DNA of 64,000 nucleotides. Origin: Caulobacter sp. Root343 (GTDB taxonomy: Bacteria > Pseudomonadota > Alphaproteobacteria > Caulobacterales > Caulobacteraceae). The position numbers and the translations under genes are program-made. The notes beneath the pieces are model-generated. The model was not told the DNA's origin, ran no database searches, and saw nothing but the letters and a program-made list of their open reading frames with translations. Numbering within the stretch: the first letter of the stretch is position 1; each line of letters starts with the position of its first letter. Below are positions 35,795 to 45,079 of the stretch, piece by piece. The stretch lies in NCBI RefSeq assembly GCF_001425745.1, contig NZ_LMDF01000002.1, positions 136,480 to 200,479 on the forward strand, read 5' to 3'.

Positions 35795-38047
35795 CTAGTA
35801 AGGCAAGTTCTCCTGCGCCGGCTGCCCCGGAACTGGGGCCGTAGCCGGCGGTTCCGCCTGTCCCGCACTCTCCAGTTCCGAGGCCGCCCGGGCGAACTCG
35901 GCCGACAGGGTCTCGTAATAGCCGTTGCGCGGGTCGGGCTCGATCTGCGGCGCGGGGTCGGGCAGCAGCCAGTCGAAGTCGCGCACCGCCAGGGTCTGGT
36001 GGGCGGTCAGCATGAAGCGGCGCCAGATGCTGGCCGGGATGTCGCCGCCGACCACCTTGTTCATCGGCTTCTCGTCGTCATTGCCGACCCAGACGCCGGT
36101 CACGTAGTCGGGGGTGAAGCCGACGAACCAGGCGTCGCGCCAGTTCTGGCTGGTGCCGGTCTTGCCCGCGGCCGGGCGACCGAAGGCGGCGCGCTTGGCG
36201 GTGCCCTGCGAGACCACCTTCTCCATCATCTTCACCATGATGCTGGCGTGGCCGATGTCGTAGACGCGGCGTTCGGCGGCCGGCGGCTGGTGGGCGAAGA
36301 CGGGCTGGCCGCCCTGGGTCATGATCGACTCGATGACGTAGGGCTCCAGCCGCACGCCGCCCTGCTGGAACACTTGGAAGCCCGAGGTCAGCTGCAGCAG
36401 ATTGACCTCGTACGAGCCCAGCGCCACCGACAGGTCGGGCGCGGGTGGCAGGCTGGTGATGCCGAAGCGGCGGACCAGGTCGCCGATGGCCGCGCCACCG
36501 GCTTCCCGGCCCAGCTTCACGGCCACGGTGTTGGTCGAGGTGATCAGGGCCTGTTCGACGGTCATCGGTCCGCGATAGCCGCCGCTGTAGTTCTCCGGCG
36601 CCCAGTCGCCGAACTTCACGGGTTCGTCGACGCGGATGTCGGTCGGCAGCACGCCCTTCTCGACGGCGGCGGCGTAGATGAACGGCTTGAAGGTCGAGCC
36701 CGGCTGGCGCTTGGCCTGGACGGCGCGGTTGAACGGGCTCTCGCTGTAGCTCGTGCCGCCGACCATGGCCCGGATAGCCCCGTCCGCCGACAGCGACAGC
36801 AGGGCCGCCTGGCTGGCGCCCGAGCGGGTGGTCTCGGTGGCCATGGTCTGGCGCACGACCTCGGCGCCCTCGTGCTGCAAGACCGGATCGATGGTCAGGC
36901 GCACGACCAGGTCCGGCGCGTTCTGGCCGGCGATTTTCACCGCCTCGGTGGTGGCGTAGTCCAGCACCCAGCCGTAGTCGCCCTCGTCCTGCAGGGCCAG
37001 CGGCGACAGGCGCGGGGTGTCGTCCAGCGCGCGACTCTCCTGCTCGGACGTGATCCAGCCTTCCTTGCGCATGTTGGCCAGGATCAGGCGCGAGCGGGCC
37101 AGGGCGCGCTCCATGTCGTTGGTCAAGGCCAGGCGCGAGGGCGCCTTGGGCAGGCTGGCCAGCAGCGCCGACTCCGACAGGGTCAGCTGGCTGGCGGGCT
37201 TGCCGAAATAGGTCTGGGACGCCCCGTCGACGCCATAGGTGCCGGCCCCGAAATAGATGCGGTTCAGATAGAGCTCGAGGATCTCGTCCTTGCTCAGCAC
37301 CTGCTCCAGCTTCCAGGCCAGCAGCATCTCCTGCAGCTTGCGCTTGACCACCCGGTCGGGCGTCAGGAACAGGCCCTTGGCCAGCTGCTGGGTCAGGGTC
37401 GAGGCGCCTTGCTTGGTCCGTCCGCCGCGCCAGTTGACCCAGGCGGCCCGGACGATGCCCTGGGCGTCGATGGGGCCATGCTTGTAGAAGCGCCGGTCCT
37501 CGGCGGCCAGGAAGGCCAGGGGCACGTAGTTGGGCACGCCCCCAAGGGTGATGCGCTGGCCATAGCGCGGGCCGCGCGTGGCGATCACCTGGCCGTTGCG
37601 GTCCTCGAAGCGAATGCCGGGCGCGCGATTGACCGCGAACAGGGCGTCGCGCGTCGGCAGCGGCGGCGTGTCCTTCAGATACTTGAACCAGACATAGCCG
37701 GCCCCGCCGCCGACGGCGAGCACCCCGGCCAGCAGCGCGACCAGAACCACGCCCCAGATCCAGCCCCACTTGCGGGCCTTCTTCCTGGCGGCGTGGTGCT
37801 TGAGGTCGGCGCGGAAGGGCTCCTCGGGCGGGGGAGGGGGGGGAGGTGGCCGTGTGGTCGCGGCCGGAGGCGAAAGGCGGAACGGATCCTGCAGCGGCGG
37901 TTCCGGAGTCCATGGATCGTGAGAGGGGGGATCGTGAACGGCGGGGTCGTGCGGGGGCGGCGGCGACGCGCCAGCGCCCGGCGCCGGCGCGGGTTTGCGC
38001 GGCTCCTTGTCGTCGAACTTGTAGGGCGGCAGCGTCCAGTCGTTCAC
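35795..38047 (-). CDS. pbpC: Class A penicillin-binding protein, PbpC-like
   Basis: A 750-residue bifunctional peptidoglycan synthase. The short cytoplasmic N-terminus begins MNDWTLPPYKFDDKE, which matches the bactofilin-interacting peptide I associate with Caulobacter PbpC, followed by a long Pro-rich stretch (about 15-85). One membrane span lies near 105-130. The glycosyltransferase domain has EDRRFYKHG near 182; the transpeptidase has STFK near 450, STN near 504 and KTGTSQNW near 627. It polymerises and cross-links glycan strands, and PbpC works at the stalk base. The gene name is inferred mainly from the N-terminal motif. Confidence 0.8.
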   Translation of the reverse strand: MNDWTLPPYKFDDKEPRKPAPAPGAGASPPPPHDPAVHDPPSHDPWTPEPPLQDPFRLSPPAATTRPPPPPPPPEEPFRADLKHHAARKKARKWGWIWGVVLVALLAGVLAVGGGAGYVWFKYLKDTPPLPTRDALFAVNRAPGIRFEDRNGQVIATRGPRYGQRITLGGVPNYVPLAFLAAEDRRFYKHGPIDAQGIVRAAWVNWRGGRTKQGASTLTQQLAKGLFLTPDRVVKRKLQEMLLAWKLEQVLSKDEILELYLNRIYFGAGTYGVDGASQTYFGKPASQLTLSESALLASLPKAPSRLALTNDMERALARSRLILANMRKEGWITSEQESRALDDTPRLSPLALQDEGDYGWVLDYATTEAVKIAGQNAPDLVVRLTIDPVLQHEGAEVVRQTMATETTRSGASQAALLSLSADGAIRAMVGGTSYSESPFNRAVQAKRQPGSTFKPFIYAAAVEKGVLPTDIRVDEPVKFGDWAPENYSGGYRGPMTVEQALITSTNTVAVKLGREAGGAAIGDLVRRFGITSLPPAPDLSVALGSYEVNLLQLTSGFQVFQQGGVRLEPYVIESIMTQGGQPVFAHQPPAAERRVYDIGHASIMVKMMEKVVSQGTAKRAAFGRPAAGKTGTSQNWRDAWFVGFTPDYVTGVWVGNDDEKPMNKVVGGDIPASIWRRFMLTAHQTLAVRDFDWLLPDPAPQIEPDPRNGYYETLSAEFARAASELESAGQAEPPATAPVPGQPAQENLPY

Positions 38048-38101
38048 GGTTTGCGTCAGGCTCTGTTTGGTCGCCGGGTAAATCGGGTTTAGGACGGCGA
38101 C

Positions 38102-38596
38102 ATGACGCCACGCAAACCTTTCTGGGAGACGAAGACGCTCTCCGAGATGACCGTCCCCGAGTGGGAGAGCCTATGCGACGGCTGCGGTCTCTGCTGCCTA
38201 GTTCGCTTCGAAGACGAAGACACCGGCGAAATCATCCCCACGCGGGTGCATTGCCAGCTGTTCGACGAGCACCTGTGCCGGTGCAAGGACTACCCGAACC
38301 GCCGCAAGACGGTGCCGGACTGCATCAAGCTGACGCCGCACAATATCGAGGATCTGGAGTGGATGCCGCCCTCGTGCGCCTATCGCCGGATCCACGAGGG
38401 CAAGGACCTGCCGCGCTGGCATCCGCTGATCACCGGCGATCCGGACAGCACGCACAAGGCCGGCGTGTCGGTGCGCGACCAGACGGTGTCGGAACTCAGC
38501 TTCGTCGACGCCGAGGACGCCATGGACTTCGTCGCCACGGACCTGATGCGCGATCGCGGGGACGACCTGTACGAGCCGGAAGACGGCGAAGACTGA
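38102..38596 (+). CDS. YcgN family cysteine cluster protein (UPF0260)
   Basis: A 164-residue protein with a clustered-cysteine domain: ESLCDGCGLCCLVR, then HCQLFDEHLCRCKDYPNR and PDCIKL, and a final SCAYRR, giving about nine Cys. This is the YcgN/UPF0260 pattern, and the Cys spacing suggests metal binding (zinc or iron-sulfur). Function is not established. Its ATG is 54 nt from the divergent PBP gene start. Confidence 0.9.
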   Translation: MTPRKPFWETKTLSEMTVPEWESLCDGCGLCCLVRFEDEDTGEIIPTRVHCQLFDEHLCRCKDYPNRRKTVPDCIKLTPHNIEDLEWMPPSCAYRRIHEGKDLPRWHPLITGDPDSTHKAGVSVRDQTVSELSFVDAEDAMDFVATDLMRDRGDDLYEPEDGED

Positions 38597-38663
38597 CGAC
38601 GCGCGCTTGCGGGCGGCCCGGGCTTCCCCATTTCCGGTGGAGCTTCCACCGGACACCGCCCGC

Positions 38664-39077
38664 ATGTCGCTGCTGCTCGCCGCCCTGATCGGGCTCTTGG
38701 CCTTGGTCGTCGCCAGAAGCCCCGGCGGAGGGCTCTGGCGCATGCTGGTCGAGGCGCCAGCGCGCTGGCTCGACACGATGACCTGGCAAAGGGCGGCGGC
38801 CGTCGCGATCGTGCTGGGCTTCGCCATCTTCGCCGCCGAGCTGATGATCGCCGACCTGGTCTGGGTGTTGGCTTTCGACATCGTCGGCTGGGTCGAGCTG
38901 TTCGCGGCGACCCTGATCGTCACCCGGCTGGCGCCAGGCTGGCGGGGGCTCAAGGCCCATGCCGCCAGCATCGTCCAGCGCCGATTCGCGGCCCGGCCGC
39001 GCGCCGCGCGGAGCCGGCGCATCCGCCGTCCGATCAAAGCCTCCGACGACCCGGACCCGGCTTGGGCGTTTGCCTGA
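38664..39077 (+). CDS. Hypothetical membrane protein
   Basis: A 137-residue protein starting at the ATG at 38664; a TTG at 38607 would only add a low-complexity tail. Two or three hydrophobic segments (about 3-17, 46-67 and 72-94) are followed by a strongly basic C-terminus (RRFAARPRAARSRRIRRPIKA). I do not recognise a family. A terminator-like hairpin follows directly. Confidence 0.65.
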   Translation: MSLLLAALIGLLALVVARSPGGGLWRMLVEAPARWLDTMTWQRAAAVAIVLGFAIFAAELMIADLVWVLAFDIVGWVELFAATLIVTRLAPGWRGLKAHAASIVQRRFAARPRAARSRRIRRPIKASDDPDPAWAFA

Positions 39078-39090
39078 CCTCCAGACACAG

Positions 39091-39124
39091 AAAAAGCCGG
39101 CCCGCGATCGCGGAGCCGGCTTTT
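39091..39124. terminator. Bidirectional rho-independent terminator
   Basis: AAAAAGCCGGC ... GCCGGCTTTT encloses an additional CCGCGATCGCGG stem. It lies between the membrane protein gene and the convergent rpmE, with U-tracts on both strands. Confidence 0.88.
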
Positions 39125-39156
39125 CGTCGCCCTTACGGCGAGAAGCGCGAGGCTTC

Positions 39157-39381
39157 TTATTTCTTCGTGAAACCGGCGAACTTGGCGTTGAAGCGCGAGA
39201 CGCGGCCGCCGCGGTCCATCAGGTGGGCGTTGCCGCCGGTCCACGCCGGGTGCGTGCGCGGATCGATGTCCAGCGCCAGCGTCGCGCCTTCCTTGCCGTA
39301 GGTCGAGCGCGTTTGATAGCTCGAGCCGTCGGTCATGGTGACGGTGATGAAGTGATAGTCGGGGTGAATGTCTTGTTTCAT
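39157..39381 (-). CDS. rpmE: 50S ribosomal protein L31
   Basis: A 74-residue large-subunit protein: [20 protein letters not shown], then the [26 protein letters not shown] segment, typical of L31. It contains no Cys, so it is the zinc-free (type B-like, C-minus) form. The stop is followed by the bidirectional terminator. The promoter lies in the 128 nt before the exporter start on the other strand. Confidence 0.93.
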   Translation of the reverse strand: MKQDIHPDYHFITVTMTDGSSYQTRSTYGKEGATLALDIDPRTHPAWTGGNAHLMDRGGRVSRFNAKFAGFTKK

Positions 39382-39509
39382 GGCGGCGATCCGGACCGAC
39401 TACGGCGGCGACTGAAAATGGTGAGTGAGGGCCGCCCGCGTACGTGCGGGGTGGCCCTCGAAGACGCGCGGCTATAAAGAACCCGCGCGATTTTGGCAAG
39501 GGACTGTTG

Positions 39510-41360
39510 ATGACCGACGTGAACGGCGGCGAGCAAAAGGCCGACGGCCGACCCGGCGCGGGGGCCGAATTGGTCCAAGGCATGGCCGAGGCCAAGGCCC
39601 GCCGGCCGCGTCGCAAGGACATCCGCCCGCTGGCGCATCTGCTGCCGTTCGTGGCCGCCCACAAGGGCGATGGGCTGGCGGCGGGCTTCTTCCTGCTGTT
39701 CTCGACCGGCGCGACCCTGGGGCTGACGGCGGCCTTCAAGGGCGTGATCGACCACGGATTCGCCTCGGGCCAGGGCGCGGAGATCAACAGTGCGTTCGTC
39801 GGCCTGGGCGCGGTGGCGCTGGTGCTGGCGATCGCCACGGCTTCGCGGTTCTTTTTCATCACCCGCCTGGGCGAGCGCGTCGTGGCCGATCTGCGCCGGG
39901 CGCTCTACGGCCACACCCTGGGCCTGGACCAGCAGTACTTCCTGAAGACCCGTACCGGTGAGGTGCTGTCGCGCCTGACCACCGACGTCAGCCTGGTCGA
40001 GCAACTGGTCGGGGTCTCGGCCTCGGTCGCCCTGCGCAACATCCTTAGCCTGGTCGGCGGGCTCGGCTACATGGTGCTGGTCTCGCCCAAGCTGGCGGGC
40101 TTCATCATGCTGATGGTGCCGGTGATCCTGGCGCCGATGTTCCTGGTCGGTCGCCGCGTGCGCAAGCTGACCGTCACCGCTCAGGATCGGTTCGCGGACG
40201 CGGTCGGCTATGCCGGCGAGAGCCTGGACGCCCTCGAGACGGTGCAGGCCTTCGGCCGTGAGTCGGCCTCGTCGGCGCGGTTCGGCCTGGCGGTGGAGGA
40301 AGCCTACAAGGCCTCGGTCCGCCGGATCACCACGCGGGCCAGCATGACGGCCATGGTCATCACCCTGGCGTTCGGCGGCGTCACCCTTTTGCTGTGGACC
40401 GGCGCGCGGCTCGTGCTGTCGGGCGAGATGACCGGCGGCACCCTGGCCCAGTTCGCCATGCTGGCGGTGATGGCCGCCGGCTCGATCGGGGCCCTGGGCG
40501 AGGTCTGGGGCGACGTCCAGAAGGCCTCGGGGGCCATGGACCGCATCGCCGACCTGCTGAACGCTAAGCCCGACATCGCCGCCCCGCCGGCGCCCACGGT
40601 CCTGCCGGTCCCGGCGCGCGGCGCGATCGCTTTCGAGAACGTGGTCTTCGCCTATCCCGGTCGCCCGGACCTGCCGGCCCTGAACGGCTTTGACCTGGCC
40701 GTGAAGCCCGGCGAGACGGTCGCCCTGGTCGGCCCCTCGGGCGCGGGCAAGAGCACCGTCCTGCGCCTTCTCCTGCGCTTCTATGACCCGCAGAGCGGCG
40801 CCATCCGCCTGGATGGCGTCGACCTGCGCGACGCCGCGCCTGAAGAGGTGAGGGCTCGCATGGCCCTGGTGGCCCAGGACTCGCCGCTGTTCTCCGGCTC
40901 GGCCCTGGACAACATCCGCTTCGGCCGCGAGGACGCCACCGACGCCGAGCTGCGCGCCGCCGCCGAGGCCGCCCAGGCGTCCGGCTTCCTGTCCGCCTTG
41001 CCGCAAGGCTTCGACACCCCGGTCGGCGAGCGCGCCAAGACCCTGTCGGGCGGTCAGCGCCAGCGCCTGGCCATCGCCCGCGCCTTGGTGCGCCAAGCGC
41101 CGATCCTGCTGCTGGACGAGGCCACCAGCGCGCTCGACGCCGAGAGCGAGCGCCTGGTGCAGCAGGCCCTGACCGCCGCCATGGAAGGCCGCACGACCCT
41201 GGTCATCGCCCACCGCCTGGCCACGGTGCTGAAGGCCGACCGGATTGTGGTGATGGAGAACGGCCGCGTCGTCGAGCAGGGCACCCACGCCGAGCTGTTC
41301 GCCAAGGGCGGGCTCTACGCGCGCCTGGCCAGGCTGCAATTCGGGGTCGAGGCGGCGTAA
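39510..41360 (+). CDS. ABC exporter, fused permease/ATPase (MsbA-type)
   Basis: A 616-residue half-transporter. The N-terminal 330 residues form a type-1 exporter membrane domain with about six spans (PLAHLLPFVAAHKGD to ALGEVWGDVQKASGAMDRI). The C-terminal ATPase has Walker A GPSGAGKST (near 412), signature LSGGQRQR (near 512), Walker B ILLLDEATSALD and H-loop IAHRLATV. It should dimerise and export lipids or drugs; substrate not deducible. ATG at 39510 is preceded by AAGGGA. A short family-B relic follows. Confidence 0.92.
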   Translation: MTDVNGGEQKADGRPGAGAELVQGMAEAKARRPRRKDIRPLAHLLPFVAAHKGDGLAAGFFLLFSTGATLGLTAAFKGVIDHGFASGQGAEINSAFVGLGAVALVLAIATASRFFFITRLGERVVADLRRALYGHTLGLDQQYFLKTRTGEVLSRLTTDVSLVEQLVGVSASVALRNILSLVGGLGYMVLVSPKLAGFIMLMVPVILAPMFLVGRRVRKLTVTAQDRFADAVGYAGESLDALETVQAFGRESASSARFGLAVEEAYKASVRRITTRASMTAMVITLAFGGVTLLLWTGARLVLSGEMTGGTLAQFAMLAVMAAGSIGALGEVWGDVQKASGAMDRIADLLNAKPDIAAPPAPTVLPVPARGAIAFENVVFAYPGRPDLPALNGFDLAVKPGETVALVGPSGAGKSTVLRLLLRFYDPQSGAIRLDGVDLRDAAPEEVRARMALVAQDSPLFSGSALDNIRFGREDATDAELRAAAEAAQASGFLSALPQGFDTPVGERAKTLSGGQRQRLAIARALVRQAPILLLDEATSALDAESERLVQQALTAAMEGRTTLVIAHRLATVLKADRIVVMENGRVVEQGTHAELFAKGGLYARLARLQFGVEAA

Positions 41361-41367
41361 GGATGGC

Positions 41368-41396
41368 GACCCTTCTCCCGCGAGGGAGAAGGGGAT
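41368..41396. repeat. Short relic of repeat family B
   Basis: CCCTTCTCCCGCGAGGGAGAAGGG is a single short palindrome related to the arms of the family-B elements, between the exporter gene and the convergent YebC gene. Confidence 0.5.
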
Positions 41397-41402
41397 AGTT
41401 CG

Positions 41403-42158
41403 CTAGCCCAGCTTGGCTAGGTCCTCGTCGCTGATGTCCTCGTTCGAGTACACCGCCTGGACGTCGTCGTCCTCGTCCAGCAGGTCGAGCAGCTTCATCA
41501 GGGTGGCGACGCTGTCGCCGGTGACCGGGACCTGCATCTTCGGACGCCAGGCGATCTTGGTGTTCGACGCCGGGCCGAACTTGGCTTCCAAGGCGGCCGC
41601 CACCTCGTTGAGGTCCTCGAAGGCGGTGTAGACCGTGTGGCCCTCGCCCTCCTCGTCCATGTCCGAGGTGACGTCGTCGGCGCCGGCCTCGATGGCGGCT
41701 TCCATCATGGCGTCTTCCGACGCGACCTTGGCCGGATAGCTGATCTGGCCGACGCGGTCGAAGTTGAAGGTCACCGAGCCGGTGGCCCCCATGTTGCCGC
41801 CCATCTTGGTGAAGTAGGAGCGGACATTGGCGGCGGCGCGGTTCTTGTTGTCGGTCAGCACCTCGACGATGATGCCGACGCCGCCGGCGGCGACGCCCTC
41901 GTAGCGGATTTCAGAATAGTCGGCCGCGTCGCCCATCTGCGATTTCTTGATCGCGCGGTCGATGACGTCCTTGGGCAGGCTCTCGGCCTTGGCGTTGTTC
42001 ACGGCCAGGCGCAGGCGCGGGTTCATGGCCGGGTCGGGCAGGCCGGTCTTGGCCGCGACGGTGATTTCCCGCGACAGCTTGGAGAACAGCTTCGAGCGCG
42101 CGGCGTCGGCGCGGCCCTTGCGGTGCATGATGTTCTTGAATTTCGAGTGGCCGGCCAT
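41403..42158 (-). CDS. YebC/PmpR (TACO1) family protein
   Basis: A 251-residue protein matching Yeb[33 protein letters not shown] at the N-terminus, [45 protein letters not shown] and [20 protein letters not shown]. Proteins of this family act as transcriptional regulators and, for YebC, help translation of proline stretches. It is a stand-alone minus-strand gene converging on the ABC exporter. RuvABC genes, its usual neighbours, are not in the window. Confidence 0.92.
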   Translation of the reverse strand: MAGHSKFKNIMHRKGRADAARSKLFSKLSREITVAAKTGLPDPAMNPRLRLAVNNAKAESLPKDVIDRAIKKSQMGDAADYSEIRYEGVAAGGVGIIVEVLTDNKNRAAANVRSYFTKMGGNMGATGSVTFNFDRVGQISYPAKVASEDAMMEAAIEAGADDVTSDMDEEGEGHTVYTAFEDLNEVAAALEAKFGPASNTKIAWRPKMQVPVTGDSVATLMKLLDLLDEDDDVQAVYSNEDISDEDLAKLG

Positions 42159-42311
42159 TCGGAGGCTCTGTCTCTGATCTGAAAATGGAGTGTGGGCGCT
42201 TCTAGCGTCCGGGGACGGGTTTTGTCACCCCCAGGGGTCTTTCGGGGAGGGTTGCAGGACGGCGCGCGCGATGATAGTTAGGCAATGACTTAAGTATCTG
42301 GAGGATCTGCC

Positions 42312-42962
42312 ATGAACCTGGCCCTGCACGCCCACCCGCTGGCCTCGTTCTGCTGGAAGGTGCTGATCGGTCTCTATGAGAATGAGATCGCCTTCGAGAA
42401 CGTCCTCGTCGACCTCGGCGACCCGGCCGGGCGCGCGGCGTTCCTGAAGCTGTCGCCGATGGGCAAGATGCCGGCCTTGCGTGACGAGGCTCGCGACGAG
42501 ACGGTGATCGAGACCAGCGTCATCCTCGACTATCTGGACGCCCACTATCCGGGGCCGATCCGCTTCGTGCCCAAGGCTCCGGACTTCGCCTGGCGAATGC
42601 GGTTCTGGGATCGGTTCTTCGACAACTATGTCCAGACGCCGATGCAGAAGATCGTCGCCGACCGTATTCGACCGCCGGAGGCCAAGGACGGCTTCGGGGT
42701 CGACGAGGCCTACACCCAGCTGGCGGTCGCCTGCGACCACCTGGAAACGGAACTGGCCGACGGCCGGACCTGGATGCTGGGCGACTTCGGCCTGGCCGAC
42801 TGCGCGGCCATGCCGGCCCTGTACTACGCCGACAAGGTCCAGGCATTCGAGGGCCGCTGGCCGCTGTGCCTGGCCTATCTGGAACGGCTGAAGGCCCGGC
42901 CCTCGGTCCAGCGCGTGCTGACCGAGGCCGAGCCGTTCTTCAAGTTCTTCCCGACGGAATGA
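42312..42962 (+). CDS. Glutathione S-transferase family protein
   Basis: A 216-residue protein with an N-terminal thioredoxin-like domain (LHAHPLASFCWKVLIGLYENEIAFENVLVDL, cis-Pro region GKMPALRDE, VIETSVILDYLDAHYPG) and a C-terminal helical domain with WMLGDFGLADCAAMPAL, the GST N-capping motif. It should bind glutathione through the ES/TS motif (residues 62-63). The specific reaction is unknown. It is followed by a family-A repeat. Confidence 0.88.
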   Translation: MNLALHAHPLASFCWKVLIGLYENEIAFENVLVDLGDPAGRAAFLKLSPMGKMPALRDEARDETVIETSVILDYLDAHYPGPIRFVPKAPDFAWRMRFWDRFFDNYVQTPMQKIVADRIRPPEAKDGFGVDEAYTQLAVACDHLETELADGRTWMLGDFGLADCAAMPALYYADKVQAFEGRWPLCLAYLERLKARPSVQRVLTEAEPFFKFFPTE

Positions 42963-42965
42963 ACC

Positions 42966-43090
42966 CGACCTTCCCGGCGAAGGCCGGGACCCAGATCTCG
43001 AAGCGCTTGGGCTGATTGGAAAGGCGCTGAGCTTTTAGAACCCACCCCAGCGTTCTTCCATCTGGACCCCGGCCTTCGCCGGGGAGGTCG
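42966..43090. repeat. Intergenic inverted-repeat element, family A, copy 2
   Basis: 125 bp with near-perfect inverted ends of about 32 bases (beginning CGACCTTCCCGGCGAAGGCC and ending GGCCTTCGCCGGGGAGGTCG). The same element at 6900-7025 differs by scattered substitutions but keeps both ends and the internal GATTGGA block. It separates the convergent GST and ohr genes. Confidence 0.8.
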
Positions 43091-43106
43091 GGGGATGGGA
43101 GGTAGC

Positions 43107-43520
43107 TCAGGCGACTTCCAGCGCCACATCCACGTTGCCGCGCGTGGCCTTGGAATAGGGGCAGACCTCGTGAGCCGCGTGCAGCAGCTTCTCGGCGGTC
43201 TCGCGGTCCAGTTCCGGGGCGTTCAGCTTCAGGCGCACGCCGACGTGGAAGCTGGTCTCGTCCTTGATCAGGTCGACTTCGGCGTCGAGGCTGTGCTCGC
43301 CCAGCTTGACGCCCTGGTTGCGGGCGACCAGGCCCAGCGCGCCCAGGAAGCAGGCGCTGTAGCCGGCCGCGAACAGCTGCTCGGGATTAGTGCCGTTGCC
43401 GTCGCCGCCCATCGACTTGGGGAAGGCCAGCTTGACGTCCAGATGCCCGTCATCGGACTTGGCGGTCCCGTTGCGGCCGCCCACGGCATGGGCGTGAGCG
43501 GTGTAGATGGCGTCGGTCAT
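43107..43520 (-). CDS. ohr: Organic hydroperoxide resistance protein Ohr
   Basis: A 137-residue Ohr/OsmC peroxidase that reduces organic and fatty acid hydroperoxides. The two reactive Cys are C57 (AAGYSACFLGAL) and C120 (HEVCPYSKATRG), with R16 and the E47 region also present. Ohr, not OsmC, is supported by the NPEQLFAAGYSACF motif and the VCPYSKATRGN segment. The start MTDAIYT at 43520 is chosen because an earlier in-frame ATG would add an unconserved tail. No OhrR regulator gene lies adjacent. Confidence 0.92.
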   Translation of the reverse strand: MTDAIYTAHAHAVGGRNGTAKSDDGHLDVKLAFPKSMGGDGNGTNPEQLFAAGYSACFLGALGLVARNQGVKLGEHSLDAEVDLIKDETSFHVGVRLKLNAPELDRETAEKLLHAAHEVCPYSKATRGNVDVALEVA

Positions 43521-43586
43521 GGGGAGGCTCCGTTTTGGGGGAGCCGGGATCATGCGACCTGAGATGTGACGGCTGCAAGCTTTGAC

Positions 43587-44408
43587 CTAGATCTCCGGAA
43601 CGCTCTGCTGCAGCCTTCCGCCCACCCGGATCGGCTCCACCCGTTTCGCCAGGCCCGTACGGTCGTCGGTCTCGACAAACACGCCGCACACCGTCGCCGG
43701 ACCGGACGCCGGCTGATACCGCCCGCCGCTGATCTTGGTGGTGAAACGGCGCAGCGGCTCGTCCTTCTGGTTGCCGATCACGCTGTCGTAGTCGGCGCAG
43801 GCGCCGGCGTCGGTCTGGTAGGCGGTGCCGCCGGGCAGGACCTGGCAGTCGGCGGTCGGGACGTGGGTGTGGGTGCCGACCACCAGCGAGGCGCGGCCGT
43901 CGCAATAATGGCCCATGGCCATCTTCTCCGACGTCGCCTCGCAGTGCATGTCGACGATCACCGCGTCGGCCACCTGGCCCAGCGGGGCCTTGTCCAGCTC
44001 GCGGTCGGCGGCGGCGAACGGGTCGTCCATGGCGTCCATGTGCACCCGGCCAAGCAGGTTGACGACGAACACCGTCTTGCCGCTCTCGGTCTGGAACAGG
44101 TGGCTGCCGCGGCCAGGGGCGTCCGACAGGATCGGGTAGTTGGCCGGACGGATCAGGCGCGGCTCGCGGACGATATAGGTCAGGGCCTCGCGCTGGTCCC
44201 AGCTGTGGTTGCCCAGCGTCAGGCAGTCGGCCCCGGCCTCGAACAGCTCGCGGGCGGTGTTCTCGGTGATGCCGAACCCGGCCGCGGCGTTCTCGGCGTT
44301 GATGATCACGAACTCGAGGGAGAGCCGGCGGCGAAGGTCAGGCAGATGGTCGGCCAGGCCGTCGCGGCCCGACTTGCCGACGACATCGCCGAAGAAGGCG
44401 AAACGCAT
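43587..44408 (-). CDS. YmdB/TIGR00282 family metallophosphoesterase
   Basis: A 273-residue phosphodiesterase of the YmdB-like family (2',3'-cyclic or cyclic dinucleotide phosphodiesterase in some species). The metal ligands appear in MRFAFFGDVVGKSGRD, INAENAAAGFGI, LGNHSWDQRE, VDMHCEATSEK and GTHTHVPTADCQVLPGG. The ATG at 44408 gives the standard N-terminus. It follows fau, with which it shares an operon that in many alphaproteobacteria also includes zapA. Its substrate in this organism is not known. Confidence 0.88.
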   Translation of the reverse strand: MRFAFFGDVVGKSGRDGLADHLPDLRRRLSLEFVIINAENAAAGFGITENTARELFEAGADCLTLGNHSWDQREALTYIVREPRLIRPANYPILSDAPGRGSHLFQTESGKTVFVVNLLGRVHMDAMDDPFAAADRELDKAPLGQVADAVIVDMHCEATSEKMAMGHYCDGRASLVVGTHTHVPTADCQVLPGGTAYQTDAGACADYDSVIGNQKDEPLRRFTTKISGGRYQPASGPATVCGVFVETDDRTGLAKRVEPIRVGGRLQQSVPEI

Positions 44409-44442
44409 CAGAAGTCCCAGAAAAACGACATGCAACGAGCCG

Positions 44443-45051
44443 TCAGCGGCTCATGTCCTTGACGGTCCTATACTCTTTTTCGGTGAGGATGGCGTCCAGC
44501 CTTTGATCATGCGGTTCGTGCGGCAAATTCTCCGTCTGCTGACCGCTGTAGGCGAGGCCGATCACGAACACCGGCTTCTTGGCTCGCAGGGCTTCCAGCG
44601 CCCGATCGTAGTAGCCGCCGCCCTGTCCCAGGCGCACGCCGTCCCTCTGGAAGGCCAGTACGGGGGCGATCACCAGGTCCGGCTCCAGCGCTGGCTGCTC
44701 TGGCGGCGGCGACCGCAGGCCGATGGCGTCGTGGACGAGAGACTGGGCCGGATCCCAGGCGCGGAACACCATCCGGCCGGTCTCGGCGTCCTCGACCGCC
44801 GGCAGGGCCAGGGTCCAGCCGGCCTCGCGCAGCTGGTCGGCCAGGATGCGCGGCGACACCTCCGAGCCCAGGCCGTGATACAGCGCGGCCACCTTGCCGG
44901 ACGGATCGGGAAAGAGCTCGGCCAGCGGCTCGCGCGCCACCTCGGCGATCATCCAGTCGGCCTCGGGATGCTCCAGGGCCAGCTGCTTGCGCTGGTTGCG
45001 CAGGAAGACGCGCAGCGCGGTCTTGGCCGCGACGGGGTCGTTGATCGTCAT
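44443..45051 (-). CDS. fau: 5-formyltetrahydrofolate cyclo-ligase
   Basis: A 202-residue enzyme (5-FCL, YgfA) that converts 5-formyltetrahydrofolate to 5,10-methenyltetrahydrofolate with ATP. The C-terminal GQGGGYYDRALEALR glycine-rich motif and the basic LRVFLRNQRKQLALEH region near the N-terminus are typical. The ATG at 45051 gives a normal start. It lies directly after the 6S RNA candidate, and its coupling with 6S RNA (ssrS-ygfA) is conserved in many bacteria, where both can be on one transcript. Confidence 0.9.
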   Translation of the reverse strand: MTINDPVAAKTALRVFLRNQRKQLALEHPEADWMIAEVAREPLAELFPDPSGKVAALYHGLGSEVSPRILADQLREAGWTLALPAVEDAETGRMVFRAWDPAQSLVHDAIGLRSPPPEQPALEPDLVIAPVLAFQRDGVRLGQGGGYYDRALEALRAKKPVFVIGLAYSGQQTENLPHEPHDQRLDAILTEKEYRTVKDMSR

Positions 45052-45079
45052 GCGCTGATTATAGAAGAAAGGTGGCGGC

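Noticed and set aside
35999..38092. 697-codon plus-strand open frame
   Set aside because: Antisense to the PBP gene, with no recognisable motifs.
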